From contig CAMVSQ010000002.1 in the NCBI GenBank assembly GCA_947170225.1, forward strand, positions 1 to 64,000: DNA of 64,000 nucleotides, written 5' to 3'. Under the pieces are notes generated by a model that was not told where the DNA came from, did no database searches, and worked only from the letters and a program-made list of their open reading frames with translations. The position numbers and the translations under genes were made by a program. Below, piece after piece: positions 22,290 to 32,467 of the stretch. How positions within the stretch are numbered: position 1 is the stretch's first letter; each line of letters opens with the position of its first letter. Origin of the DNA: an uncultured bacterium (lineage in GTDB: Bacteria; Patescibacteriota; Gracilibacteria; Absconditabacterales; Absconditicoccaceae).

Positions 22290-22345
22290 GTCATTCTGAA
22301 CGAAGTGAAGAATATAATTATATCCTTCGTTTCACTCAGGATGAC
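22290..22345. repeat. Dispersed palindromic repeat copy between lepA-N and nitroreductase
   Basis: GTCATTCTGAACGAAGTGAA at the left and TTTCACTCAGGATGAC at the right, a short copy with compact loop (AATATAATTATATCCTTCG region). It sits at the point where the lepA reading frame is interrupted by other genes. Confidence 0.85.
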
Positions 22346-22356
22346 ATTTTAAGTTT

Positions 22357-22890
22357 CTATTTCGGTTCTGGGATTTTTTCAATGATGGCATCTAGTACTG
22401 CTTCGACTCATTCTCAGGTCTTTCATGAAACAAAATAAATATCTTCTCTTGGGATTCAAATCACATTTTCAATTTCTTTGGCTACTCTTTCCGGATTTGC
22501 TGCTGGGAGATCGATTTTATTCAAGACAGGAATTATCTCTAAATCTTGGTCAATTGCTTGATACAGTGTTGAAAGTGTTTGGGCTTGGATTCATTGACTT
22601 GCATCTACAAGCAAAATCGCTCATTCTACTGCGGCAAGTGAACGAGAAACTTCATATTGAAAATCGACATGACCTGGAGTGTCTATCATATTTAATTCGT
22701 ATCATTTCCACTGCATTCTTACTGGAGTTAGTTTGATTGTAATTCATCTTTCTTGTTCCAAATCCATGCGGTCCAATACTTGATTTTTGTCTGATTTTCT
22801 GATTGTACCAGTAAGCTCTAGCATCCTATCCGCTAGAGTAGATTTTCAGTGGTCTATATGTGCTATAATGCAAAAATTTCTGATATTCAT
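22357..22890 (-). CDS. lepA: LepA/EF4 GTPase domain as a separate gene
   Basis: A 177-aa protein consisting only of the translational GTPase domain of elongation factor 4. G motifs in order: [19 protein letters not shown] (G1), ERGITIKL (G2), [10 protein letters not shown] (G3), LNKIDLP (G4), VSGKTGEGVEAVL (G5). It ends cleanly at TAG after IIEKIPEPK, which is where the linker to domain II begins in ordinary LepA (~600 aa). The rest is encoded at 19870-21303. The glycine in DHGKST is UGA. It is preceded by ruvA on the same strand. The product should bind GTP, but ribosome action needs the other half. Confidence 0.95.
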
Positions 22891-22912
22891 TGTTAAAATT
22901 TCATATTTTAAA

Positions 22913-23464
22913 TTATAATTTTGATATGACTCGTTTGATTACATCTGTCATATTTTCATTTGTGATTTTTCAATCATATTCTTGCAAAACTTTTTTTACT
23001 GATGTAGCTTCGTAACCAAGTCATTTCATTGATGAAACGATTGATTTGTAGAGCTTTTGGTCAATATCCATTTTTGCCACATCGGATAATTCAAATGTTC
23101 ATTTCAATTCAATCAAAATCTTTTTCGCTGATTTTGGTCAGATTCCTGGAATTGATTGAAAAAATTTTGTATCTAGGGTTTTGATTGCTTCTTTAAATTC
23201 CTCTCTTGGCAGTGCTACAATTTGGAATGCTGTTTTTGGTCATACTCAATTAACTTTTAAAATCTCTTCAAATGATATTTTTTGTTCAATTGTATCAAAA
23301 GCAAAATAAACTGTAGTCCTTTTGTTTTCATCGTAATATGGGTACAAGAAAAATTCTCATTCGTTTTTATTTCATGAATATTGAGTTTCTACTCAAAAAA
23401 GTTCATTTTGGATGAAAATCTTGTTTTGATATCTGTGAAGTTTTCAATTGATATAGTGAAACAT
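22913..23464 (-). CDS. ruvA: Holliday junction DNA helicase subunit RuvA
   Basis: A 183-aa protein that binds Holliday junctions and loads RuvB. It has the OB-fold start (MFHYINGKLHRY), two helix-hairpin-helix motifs (ILKVNGVGPKTAFQIV and FQSIPGIGPKSAKKILIELK), and a C-terminal three-helix domain III (KSIVSSMKGLGYEATSVKKV) that contacts RuvB. Length is slightly below E. coli RuvA (203 aa). UGA provides glycines of both hairpins. It precedes the lepA GTPase gene by 22 bases and is probably co-transcribed with it. Confidence 0.95.
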
Positions 23465-23633
23465 TTTGATTAGTTAATTTATAATTATTTTATTTTTATA
23501 TTTTAATACAAAAAAAAATCAAACAAAAATTAATATTATCGTTGACGATGTTTTGTACTTGACTTTTATTACAAAATATATACTTATAAAGTATAAAAAA
23601 ACAAAATATTAAACCCAAAAAAATTAAAATTTT

Positions 23634-24458
23634 ATGAGTAAAGATTTAGTAATTCTCACATCTCTCGAAGATGTGAAAAAGACTGCTGAACTTGTCATGA
23701 AAGCCGATCCACAAATTACAGGATGGGAGTTCACAGACAAAGTTGCGGTTGGATGGAGTAAATGGGGGTTCAATCATAATGTTGTGTGGGTATTACAGGT
23801 TTGGGTTGAATACAATCAACATGAACCCGTACTTCGTGACTACTACTTCCATGATGGAGACTATAAAGGTTCTTTGACTAGGTGTGAACCAAGCAAAACT
23901 GCCAAGTACACCATCAAAAACATTTCCCGTGATTGTGAATATCATTCTTTCGAGCTAAAGAGTGTTAACGGTATTGCAGAGGTAAAAACCACTTACTATT
24001 TCCATAATTATCCGTGGGAAAAAGCAAGATGCGTTGAGCGCCATCAATATTGTCCCGATCAAGTATCGAGTTTCTATGACAAGCCTGTCATGTTTCCTAA
24101 CAAAGATTTCATCAAGATGCTTGAAACTCATCATCTTGAGCAATATAAGCTGTTTCAGCCAAAATTGGTTGGTGAAACTCCATGTTGGGTTACGGGGCAT
24201 CCGCTTTCTAGCAGAGATCCCACTTATATTCACTTCTGTTTCATGATGCCACACATCTGTTACAGAACAGAGCATTTGCGGCCTATTGGTGCATATCGAA
24301 AAACTTTGTCAGATTTTGATGAAATCGAAATCGGAAAAGAATACCCATTGTACCAGCTTAGAGACTGCGCCGATGTCTCGACGAGTAATTTGCTCTCTGT
24401 TACTTTTGACGGCGAAAACTTCCACTTTGTTCGCTCCAGTGAATCAACTCTCATTTAG
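23634..24458 (+). CDS. 274-aa protein with standard-code composition, unknown function
   Basis: No family recognised. The protein is rich in Trp, Tyr and His (for example WEFTDKVAVGWSKWGFNHN), looks soluble and has no signal peptide. It has ten cysteines spread along the chain. All eleven glycines are GGN and none is UGA; GC content is well above neighbours and CGN arginine codons are common. Ends TAG, followed by a GC-containing hairpin terminator. Upstream is a TTGACT/TATAAA-like AT-rich region with poor spacing, so the promoter is uncertain. It is readable without change under the standard code. Likely a recent arrival from a standard-code bacterium, or a gene kept free of UGA for another reason. 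Confidence 0.85.
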   Translation: MSKDLVILTSLEDVKKTAELVMKADPQITGWEFTDKVAVGWSKWGFNHNVVWVLQVWVEYNQHEPVLRDYYFHDGDYKGSLTRCEPSKTAKYTIKNISRDCEYHSFELKSVNGIAEVKTTYYFHNYPWEKARCVERHQYCPDQVSSFYDKPVMFPNKDFIKMLETHHLEQYKLFQPKLVGETPCWVTGHPLSSRDPTYIHFCFMMPHICYRTEHLRPIGAYRKTLSDFDEIEIGKEYPLYQLRDCADVSTSNLLSVTFDGENFHFVRSSESTLI

Positions 24459-24479
24459 TAAGTAAACTAACAAGCGAAA

Positions 24480-24507
24480 ATCCGACTATATTTTGGTCGG
24501 GTTTTTT
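24480..24507 (+). terminator. Rho-independent terminator of the 274-aa gene
   Basis: AATCCGAC pairs with GTCGGGTT around a loop of about ten bases, followed by TTTTTCTTT. It lies 22 bases after the TAG stop. Confidence 0.85.
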
Positions 24508-24575
24508 CTTTATTTTTCGTCTTGATATCTGAACAAATTTTAGTATATACTTGAAATATGAAAGTGGTTTTTTTA

Positions 24576-24604
24576 TTGTTTTAAAATTTATGTTGTTTTA
24601 TATT
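24576..24604 (+). promoter_or_regulatory. Possible rpoD promoter
   Basis: TTGTTT (24576-24581) and TATATT (24599-24604) are 17 bases apart, 20 bases before the ATG at 24624. Moderate match in AT-rich DNA. Confidence 0.35.
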
Positions 24605-24623
24605 TTAATTGTGTAATAACTAC

Positions 24624-25913
24624 ATGGCTACAAAAATCAAACAGCAATTACGAGAAAAATTTCAAGATGATATTTCAGAATTAACAAAACCATTGCAATT
24701 ATTGCTAAACAAATGATTTCAGACTTGAAGTGTCAGTGAAGAAGATATAATATCAGAAATTGATGATATGGACCAAAGTGCTAAATTGTTGGAAAAATTT
24801 TATGATTTGGCGGACAAGTTGAGTGTAAAGATTTTGACTATTGAAGAAGTTTTGGAGTTGGAATCAAAAGAGTTGGTGAAAGAAACGAAATTGTGAAAAG
24901 TAGAATTGTATGATACTACTTATAGGACAAATGACAAGCAGTTTAAGGATTATATCAAATTATATTTCAATGATATTGCAAAAATTCCTCTTTTGAGTTG
25001 AGAAGAAGAGAGGGATATAGCTAGAAAAATAAAAAAATGAGACGAAGAAGCCAAAAAACAATTGATTGAATCAAATTTGAGATTGGTAATTAGTATTGCA
25101 AAGAGGTTTTTTGGTAGTAGATTGAGTTTTTCTGATTTGATTCAAGAGTGAAATATTTGACTAATTAAAGCTATTGAAAAATTTGATCCAGATAAGGAAT
25201 TTAAATTTTCTACCTATGCTACTTGGTGGATTAAACAATCTATCACAAAAGCTATTGCTGATATGACAAAAAATGTGAGAATACCTGTGCATTTGATTGA
25301 TGAAATCAATAGTTATAACAAAACTTATCAGTTATTATTCCAAAAATTTGGTAGAGAGCCGACAAGTAAAGAAATTTGAAAAGAATTGAATTTTCCAATC
25401 AAAAAGATAAAAAAGCTTGAAGAAGTGATTTTTGGAAATGTATCTTTGGATAGAGAAGTTTGAGATGAATGAAGAGATACTTTGGCAGATTTGCTTGAAG
25501 ATTCTAATACTTTGAGACCAGACCAATTCGCTGAAAAAAATAAGTTGAGACAAAATTTGGATATGATACTTTGAATGCTGGATGATAGGGAAGCAAAAAT
25601 TATCAAAATGAGATATGGAATTGACGGACCAAGATACACTTTGGAGCAGGTTTGAGAAGAATTTGATGTGACTCGTGAAAGAGTAAGACAAATTGAGCAA
25701 AAAGTGATTCAAAAACTAAAAGATCATGAATGATTGCAAAAGATACTTTGAATTGAAGATGATGTAGCAAAAATGGAAGAACTTGAAAAAACTTGAAAAA
25801 GAAAGAAATGAAAAAGAGTAAAAAAAGCTGAATCTCGTGATTATGATGACGATGATAATGTGGATTATGCATATCAAGAGTACCTTTCTGAGGCAGAAGA
25901 TGATGATTTTTAA
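24624..25913 (+). CDS. rpoD: RNA polymerase primary sigma factor
   Basis: A 429-aa sigma-70 factor. After a charged N-terminal part (region 1.1-like) come region 1.2 ([20 protein letters not shown]), region 2 ([20 protein letters not shown], then [18 protein letters not shown] for -10 recognition and melting), region 3 ([16 protein letters not shown]), and region 4.2 ([20 protein letters not shown]) that reads the -35 box. A lysine-rich and then acidic tail of about 60 residues after region 4 (KTGKRKKGKRVKK, then [20 protein letters not shown]) is unusual for primary sigma factors. Followed by a palindromic repeat and gyrB. Confidence 0.97.
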
Positions 25914-25924
25914 TGAAATACTAC

Positions 25925-25990
25925 GTCATTCTGAACGAAGTGAAGAATCTTTCTAAAGATTCTTTGGTCACTTTGTTCCCTCAGAATGAC
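25925..25990. repeat. Dispersed palindromic repeat copy
   Basis: GTCATTCTGAACGAAGTGAA at the left, TTGTTCCCTCAGAATGAC at the right; lies between rpoD and gyrB. Confidence 0.85.
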
Positions 25991-26019
25991 AGGACTGATT
26001 TAGTTATTATAAAGATTAA

Positions 26020-27915
26020 ATGACTGATACAACAAATTATGATGCATCCAATATTAGAGTTTTGGAATGATTGGAACCTGTAAGACAAAGACCATGAATG
26101 TATATTTGATCTACGGATATCAAATGATTACACCACATGATACAAGAAATTGTGGATAATTCTGTAGATGAGGCTTTGGCTGGATTCTGTCATCACATTA
26201 CTACTGTATTGCACAAAGACAATTCGGTGACAATTTATGATGATGGTAGGTGAATTCCTGTGGACAAACATCCAAAGACAGGTAAATCTGCTGTGGAAAC
26301 TGTTTATACAGTACTTCATGCTGGATGAAAATTTGATAAATCTGTATATAAAGTTTCAGGATGATTACATGGAGTTTGAGCATCAGTTGTAAATGCTTTG
26401 TCTGAATGGTTGGAAGTGACTGTACACAAAAATGGTCATGTTTATAGGCAAAGATATGAAAAATGAGTTCCACAAACTGATTTGGAAATAATTTGAGATA
26501 CAGATAGGACTTGAACTATTGTTTCATTTTTGCCAGACAAAACTATTTTTGATACTATAGAATTTTCTGGGAGTACTGAAATTGCTAGAAACAAACAGTG
26601 TGCTTATTTGACTCCATGAGTTGCTTTCACTTTTATAGATGAAAAAGAATGAACAAAAAATAGGTTTTTCTATGAGTGATGATTAAAAACTTGGTTAAAT
26701 AATTTGGTTTGAAATCAACAAAGACTTTCAACTCCACAATATATGAATGTTGAATGAAATGATTGTCTTGTTGAAATTGCTTTCCAATTTACAAACTCAA
26801 GCAATGATAATACATTATCATTTGTAAACAATATCCCTACAAGAGATGGATGAACACATGTTTTATGATTCAAATCTGCTCTTTTGAATGCTATGAATGA
26901 GATTTGAAAAGAAAAAGATAAAATTGACAAGAAGATTTGAGAATTCCAAAATAGTGATGTGACAGATGGATTATATGCGATTGTAAATGTAAAAATCCCT
27001 GAGCCACAATTTGAATGACAGACAAAATGAAGACTTGGAAATGCTTATGTGAGATGAGAAGTGGAAAAAGTTGTTTATAATTATTTGATAGAAGAATTTA
27101 AGAAAGATGAATCGGCTTTTGATAAGATATTTGATAAAATCAATCTGGCAGCCAGAGCAAGACTTGCAGCAAAACTGGCAAAGGAAACTGTTTTGAGAAA
27201 AAATGTAATTGCTGGTTGAGTTTTGCCATGAAAATTGGCTGACTGTGGAAAGAAATGAATGGAATGAACAGAATTATTTATAGTCGAGGGAGATTCGGCT
27301 GGTTGAAGTGCTAAATCTGGTCGTGATAGTATGTATCAAGCAATCTTGCCATTGAGATGAAAAATCTTGAATACAGAACAAGCTGCAATGCAAAGAATTA
27401 TGACTAACCAAGAAATAAAGAGTTTGATTACTGCTATTTGAGCATGAATCAAAGAAAGTTATGATGAAAGCAATTTGAGATATCAAAGAATTATAATAAT
27501 GACCGATGCCGACGTTGACTGAGCACATATTAGGACATTGTTATTCACATTTTTCTTTAGATTTATGAGGCCTTTGATTGAAAATGGTCATTTATTTGCA
27601 GCATGTCCTCCAATATACAAATTTTCACAATGAAAGACTGAAAAATATATTTACAGAGAAGAAGAGACTCCTGCAGACCACTGATTCGATCCAGAAAAAA
27701 CTGAAGTACAAAGATATAAAGGTCTATGAGAAATGAATGCTGAACAACTTTGGACAACTACGATGGATCCAAACAATAGGAGATTGAACCAAGTAAATAT
27801 TGAAGATGCTGAAGAAGCAGATAGATTATTTAGGATTTTGATGGGTGAAGATGTACTTTCAAGGAAACATTTTATCCTTACTCATGCAAAATCTGTAAAG
27901 AATATGGATATTTAG
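26020..27915 (+). CDS. gyrB: DNA gyrase subunit B
   Basis: A 631-aa type II topoisomerase ATPase subunit. The GHKL ATPase fold shows [42 protein letters not shown] and the [15 protein letters not shown] loop. The transducer follows. The TOPRIM domain shows EGDSAGGSAKSGRD, LPLRGKILN and MTDADVDGAHIRTLL; the C-terminal end has [22 protein letters not shown] encodes most of these glycines. GyrB and ParE are hard to separate by eye; gyrB is chosen because no second copy is seen. The gyrA gene is not in the window. A strong hairpin terminator follows. Confidence 0.95.
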
Positions 27916-27968
27916 TTGAGCTGATGGTCTCTAGTCTCTAGTTGATGGTTTCTGTTGGAATTTAAAAT

Positions 27969-28005
27969 AAAAAAGCCAGTGTATTTGATTTTCCTGGCTT
28001 TTTTT
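27969..28005. terminator. Bidirectional terminator between gyrB and the UPF0489 gene
   Basis: ATAAAAAAGCCAG and CTGGCTTTTTTTAT form a stem with A and T runs on the two sides. It can end transcription of gyrB (+) and of the convergent UPF0489 gene (-), whose stop codon overlaps the right arm. Confidence 0.85.
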
Positions 28006-28666
28006 ATTGTAATAATTCTTTGCAAATCTTGATAGCCAAGTTCTGATCTAAAAAATATGGTGAAGTTGCTATAGTTACTACTCTGCTTTTTGAAATTAAA
28101 TTTTTTACTTTTTCGATAGTTTCTCAATATTTTTCTATACTCATTTCAGGTGCTCGAAAATCCAAATCAATATCAAGAATTAAATTTTTTTCATTTGTTT
28201 GGAAATTGAGTAGTTTGTATTCTGTGTTAATTTGTTCGACTTTGTTTATTAATCCAGATTTGATTACTGGTTGAATGAAATTTCAGACATTATAGACATC
28301 GAGATTTGGATTATCTAAATCTAATTTAAATTCACTTGAGTTCATATCTGTGTGCTGATCTATATGGATTAAATCAAATCAAAATGGGATATTTCAATTT
28401 TTGTATTCTTCAATTCGATATTTCAGAGCGTGATTGTGGTTATCAAAAATATAAATTGATTGATTATTACTTTTTATATGTATGAAATTTTTTAATCATT
28501 TATATTCAATAACTTTTCAATTTTTCATTTCACGAAAAACTGTATTCTCTCAGATTTCAAGATCTTGTGTGGTTCATTCAATCATGTCTGCTATCCAAAC
28601 TTTTGGACATTCAACTTGATTGAAACAGAATTGGTTATTTCATATATTTTCGGTTATTCGTGGCAT
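28004..28666 (-). CDS. UPF0489 family protein
   Basis: A 220-aa protein with the UPF0489 (PF12640) signature: IYIFDNHNHALKYRIEEY, then FDLIHIDQHTDMN, and LILDIDLDFR. The H-x-D-x-H and D-x-D residues suggest a metal-dependent hydrolase related to the arginase fold, but no activity is established for the family. Its ATG overlaps the TAA of murA (TAATG), so it is translationally coupled to murA. A short N-terminal extension with three cysteines (NQFCFNQVECPKVWIAD) is present. Confidence 0.8.
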
Positions 28667-29898
28667 TAATTATCAATTTGCTTTATATTTACTCAAATAT
28701 TTTGCAAGTTTTGGACTATATTTTCATATCATCTCAAAATTATTTTTTCGTTCATGATATTTGTTGTTCACTGAGCCATAATTCAAGCCAAAACCATTGC
28801 TCATCATCATCTGAGATCTGTGGATGAAACATAGTTTCATTTTAATTTGGTTGGTCAGATAATCAGTGCTTGATGAGGATTTAGAATTTCAAGTTTTGCT
28901 CAAAGATTTTCTAATTCATTTAAATATCCAAATCTTCATTCAAACAATGTTTCAAATATTTTCGAAATTCAATTTGCTTGTGTAAGTAATGTACCAAATA
29001 TTGACTGTAAATCAGTTGGAAATCATGGGAAAGTTCTTGTCTCAAATTTTACAGCTTTATAATTTTTTTTGTTGAATGAATTTACTTTGATTGTATGTTT
29101 ATCCAAGATTTTGAAATCAATTCAGATCCTTTCAGCCACACTGTACATAGCCGATAAATCATCCACATTTACATTTTTGATTGTAATTTCACTGTCATCT
29201 GCTCATGCTCAAATAGCAAAATATGTTCAAGCTGCTATATAATCAGATATTATTGTAAAATCTTTTTCTTTCACTTGGATTTTTGATGGTCTAACAACTA
29301 TTGTGTGATCAGCATTTAGTGTAATATTTGCTCAAATATTATTTAAAAATTTTATTAAATTTCTGACATGAGGCTCAATTGCTACTTGATAGATATTTAT
29401 CTCATAATCAAAGTTGTTTGCAAAAGTAAGATATGTCAAAAGTGCTTCAACAGCTGTGACCGAAAATTCTTGCATCATGATATTTTTCTTTGGCTTTCAG
29501 ACTATTTCATAAGTTTTGTAATCTTCATTTGTGATTTTAACTCAAGCTTTTACAAGTCAATCATCAAATGTATCAAGTGGCCTTTTTCAGATATTACATC
29601 CTCCACTTCATACAAATTTTACTTTTCAATATTTGCAAAGTCCGTATGGGATAAGCAAAATTGATGTCCTAATTTTTGTTGCTTTTTCCATTGTAAGATC
29701 AAAAAAATCTTTTGAATTTTGTTTTGCTTCTTGGAAAATTTCTTCCAAAACTTGTAAATCCAAAATGTCTGGTTTGTTTGTCAGATTAACAGGTTCATCC
29801 AAAAGAAAATTTGCTGCCACAATTGGCAATGAAGCATTTTTGCTAGCTCAAATAGTCACCTCTCCTCTCAATCATTTTGAATATGAAATTTGAAACAT
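28666..29898 (-). CDS. murA: UDP-N-acetylglucosamine 1-carboxyvinyltransferase (MurA)
   Basis: A 410-aa enzyme that transfers enolpyruvate from PEP to UDP-GlcNAc, the first committed step of peptidoglycan synthesis. The EPSP-synthase fold is shown by TIGASKNASLPIVAANFLLD with the catalytic Lys-Asn pair, VGSGGCNIGKRPLDTF with the reactive cysteine that fosfomycin attacks, FPGFPTDLQSIFGTLLTQA, and DLRGGGAMVLAGIMAQG at the end. Length is standard. UGA supplies three consecutive glycines in DLRGGGA. It follows korB and precedes UPF0489, with which it overlaps by one base of TAATG. Confidence 0.95.
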
Positions 29899-29913
29899 TG
29901 TTTTTGTATGAGA

Positions 29914-29956
29914 AAATAAAACAATATCTTTCTATTTCTAGTATATTGTTTTATTT
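29914..29956 (-). terminator. Hairpin between korB and murA
   Basis: A perfect 14-base inverted repeat (AAATAAAACAATAT, 29914-29927, and its complement at 29943-29956) follows the korB stop on the minus strand. AT-rich, with a T-containing run on the minus strand; it may end or attenuate transcription. Confidence 0.5.
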
Positions 29957-29980
29957 ATCGTTTGCAAGTGAGATATTTTT

Positions 29981-30583
29981 TTACCATTTTTTGAAGCTTG
30001 GACAAAGAGATTGTATGTTTATATGTGCAAATCATTCATATTTAATTCAATCGATGATGGCTTGTTTTAGTGCTGGTAAATCTGTACATGAAACTGAAAC
30101 ACAATATCCAGCTCAAGCAGCTTTTACAAGTTGTACTGGATCAAATGGTGCTGTACTATTTCACTCTGGAGTAGATTTTGTTTTGATGTTCAATGGAGTG
30201 GTTGGAGAAGCTTGACCAGTAGTTAAAGCATAGTTTTGATTATCTCATGTAATATGAACTATATTTACATTTCTCCTTGCTGCATGTAAGAGGTGTCAAA
30301 GTCCAATTCAATAAGTATCTCCATCTCACGAATATGAAATTACAGTCAATTTTGGATTGGATAGTTTTACTCAGATTGCAAAAGGCACTCCTCTACCATG
30401 AAGAGTTTCACATCCGTATCAATCGATGTATTGGCTCATTTTGCTACTACATCAAATTCATGTGATTACTACAGTTTCATTTTTTGGGATATTTAATTCT
30501 TGTAATGCTTGTTTGATTGCAAGATGGATCATAAAATTTCCACATCATGGACATCGTTGAAATTTATTTAAGTTTGTTCTCAT
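29981..30583 (-). CDS. korB: 2-oxoacid:ferredoxin oxidoreductase beta subunit, short
   Basis: A 200-aa thiamine-diphosphate-binding subunit of a 2-oxoacid:ferredoxin oxidoreductase. Motifs: QRCPGCGNFMIHLAIKQAL (cysteines typical of the beta N-terminus), TGIGCSSKMSQYIDGYGCET, and the ThDP motif SYSGDGDTYGIGLGHLLHAA followed by HITGDNQNYALTTGQASPTT. It ends soon after NIQSLCPSF, where ordinary beta subunits continue for about 70-90 more residues. The shortened C-terminus is real in this sequence: TAA, not UGA. Works with korA immediately upstream. Whether the substrate is pyruvate or 2-oxoglutarate cannot be told. Confidence 0.88.
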
Positions 30584-30610
30584 GGAAAAAATTTATCAGG
30601 TAAAGTCTTT

Positions 30611-30691
30611 TGTTATTCTGAGGCTTTAGCCGAAGAATCTAATTTGAATCTTATAAGATTCTTCGCTTAGTTTCACTTCGCTCAGAATGAC
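30611..30691. repeat. Dispersed palindromic repeat copy between korA and korB
   Basis: Left arm TGTTATTCTGAGGCTTTAGC and right arm TTTCACTTCGCTCAGAATGAC pattern with complementary ends. It lies inside the likely korA-korB transcript. Confidence 0.8.
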
Positions 30692-30700
30692 ATATTCTTT

Positions 30701-32323
30701 TTATTTCAAATCTTCTTTGAAGAATGGATATAAATTAAATTTTCTAATATGGTTGATTTTGTTTTCTCGGTTTTGAGATCTCAAATTACATTCATTTTTT
30801 ATCAATCTTTCAAGTGATCATTTTTCATTCATTTCTACAAATGTAAGATTTTTTATTTGATTTTCATGTTCATTGAATCGTTGTTTTAATCTTGGATCTA
30901 ATGGTTGAAATACAGTGATGATTATTAGTCCTATGCTTGAATCTCATTTTATGAGATCTTCTAATACATATCTATTAAATCCAAATGAAACATAGAATCT
31001 TTCTGCATTTGGATTTATGATTTCGTATCAATAAAAATCTTTATTAAATTCTGTATTTACAAAAGTTTGCATTTTTCTAGTTCTTTTTGCCATCATTTTG
31101 GATTTCATTTCTGGATCTTCGCTGGATGCTCAAGATTCGTCATGTTCGTAAGATGTGGCAATAAATTCTCAATTTACAGTTCAAGGGACTACATATGGAG
31201 AGATTCAATTTTGTGTATCAGCATATCTTTTATAATCATTGTTGCTCAAATCCACACTTTCAGGTTGAAAAATTGGTTCTTCTTTCAAATTATTTTCATC
31301 AATTGAAATGTAAGATTCGCTAAACTGTTTGTCGACTAAATAAATGATTGGGTGTTGATATTTATCGGATCGGTTTAATACTTTTCAAATTAAATTATAT
31401 CAATTTTCATAAGTATCTGGAGCAACCACGATAGGAAAAGTCTCTCAAAAACTTGCATTCAAAGCATAATCTATATCTCACTGTCCTGTAAATGTAGGAG
31501 TACCAGTACTTGGTCCATCTCTCTGAGATAATACAAAAACTCATCCAATTTCAGCTTGATTTGAAAATGCTAAAGATTCTGTCATAAGGGCAAAACCTCC
31601 TCCACTTGTACCGCACATTGCTCTCTTTCAAGCAAATTTAGCTCCAAGCATAGACATGGAAACAGCAATTTCGTCTTCTCATTGAAAAAATGTGATTTCA
31701 TTTTTTACATTTCATTTTGACATTTCGTCGGTCACTACATCAATTATTGATGATGCTGGTGTCATTGGATATGCACTATATCGTCATAATCCACTTGCTA
31801 TTGCTCATTTTCAAATTATTTCATTCCCAAAGTACATCTTTTTTGGATTTCAGATATTGTTTGATAAGTCGATTGCTTTTGTTTCTTGTAAATCAAATCA
31901 TTCTTTTAAAATATTCAAATTATCTTGCAATGAAGATTTTCACTCAAATTCTTTTTTTATAATTTCTTCTCCTTGCGAAAAATCTATTCATAGCAGTTTT
32001 AATGCAACTCAAAATGCTGGAATATTTTTGTATTTTCGTGGTTTTTCTTTTAGATTTATTACTGTTCACAAATCGTAGATTTTTTCATTTTTTGTGATAG
32101 AATAATCATCAAAACAAATAAAATAGTCTAATTTTTTTGAGATAAAAAATTTGTCATCAGAAATATAAACAGCTATAAAATTATTGTCTCATTTGATGAT
32201 AGATGCATACTCTTTGTCTACCAAGATATTGTATCATTTTTGTGACAATAGGTCTGCCAACATCAATCATGCTGTGTTTACTCATCATCATGCTGGTCAT
32301 GAAAATCAAATTGCAAAATTCAT
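30701..32323 (-). CDS. korA: 2-oxoacid:ferredoxin oxidoreductase alpha subunit with fused gamma domain
   Basis: A 540-aa subunit. Residues 1-~165 form the gamma domain (FAIGFSGPAGGGVNTAGLML, LVDKEYASIIKGDN). The alpha domain follows: GKGAIASGLGRYSAYPMTPA, FFQGEDEIAVSMSMLGAKFA, AMCGTSGGGFALMTESLAF, VLSQRDGPSTGTPT. This gamma-alpha order is that of two-gene 2-oxoglutarate/2-oxoacid oxidoreductases, which decarboxylate 2-oxoacids to acyl-CoA and reduce ferredoxin. No ferredoxin domain is seen. The promoter shares a 24-base block with glyA. Suggests an anaerobic, ferredoxin-linked metabolism. Confidence 0.92.
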
Positions 32324-32356
32324 GTGTTTGGTTTATAAAAAAATAAATCAATTTGG

Positions 32357-32395
32357 TTTATACTAATATTTATTTTAAAAGCAATGGAGATTTTT
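32357..32395 (-). promoter_or_regulatory. korA promoter with conserved upstream block shared with glyA
   Basis: On the minus strand TTGCTT (32379-32384) and TATAAA (32357-32362) are 16 bases apart, about 35 bases before the korA ATG. The 24-base block 32372-32395 is identical to that at 5070-5093 upstream of glyA and includes AAAAATCTCCA before the -35. Confidence 0.55.
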
Positions 32396-32467
32396 TGAAA
32401 TTTTTTTCTACTTGATATAATTTGATAAATTTTTATAAGATTTAAAATTATTTTTTTTAATCATTAT

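Noticed and set aside
19870-22890. lepA interruption as a frameshift or sequencing error
   Set aside because: More than 1 kb with intact foreign and native genes, promoter and terminator separates the halves, and each half has its own start and stop.
26020-27915. gyrB and many other genes look like pseudogenes with dozens of stops
   Set aside because: All the stops are TGA at conserved glycines; under code 25 the genes are intact.
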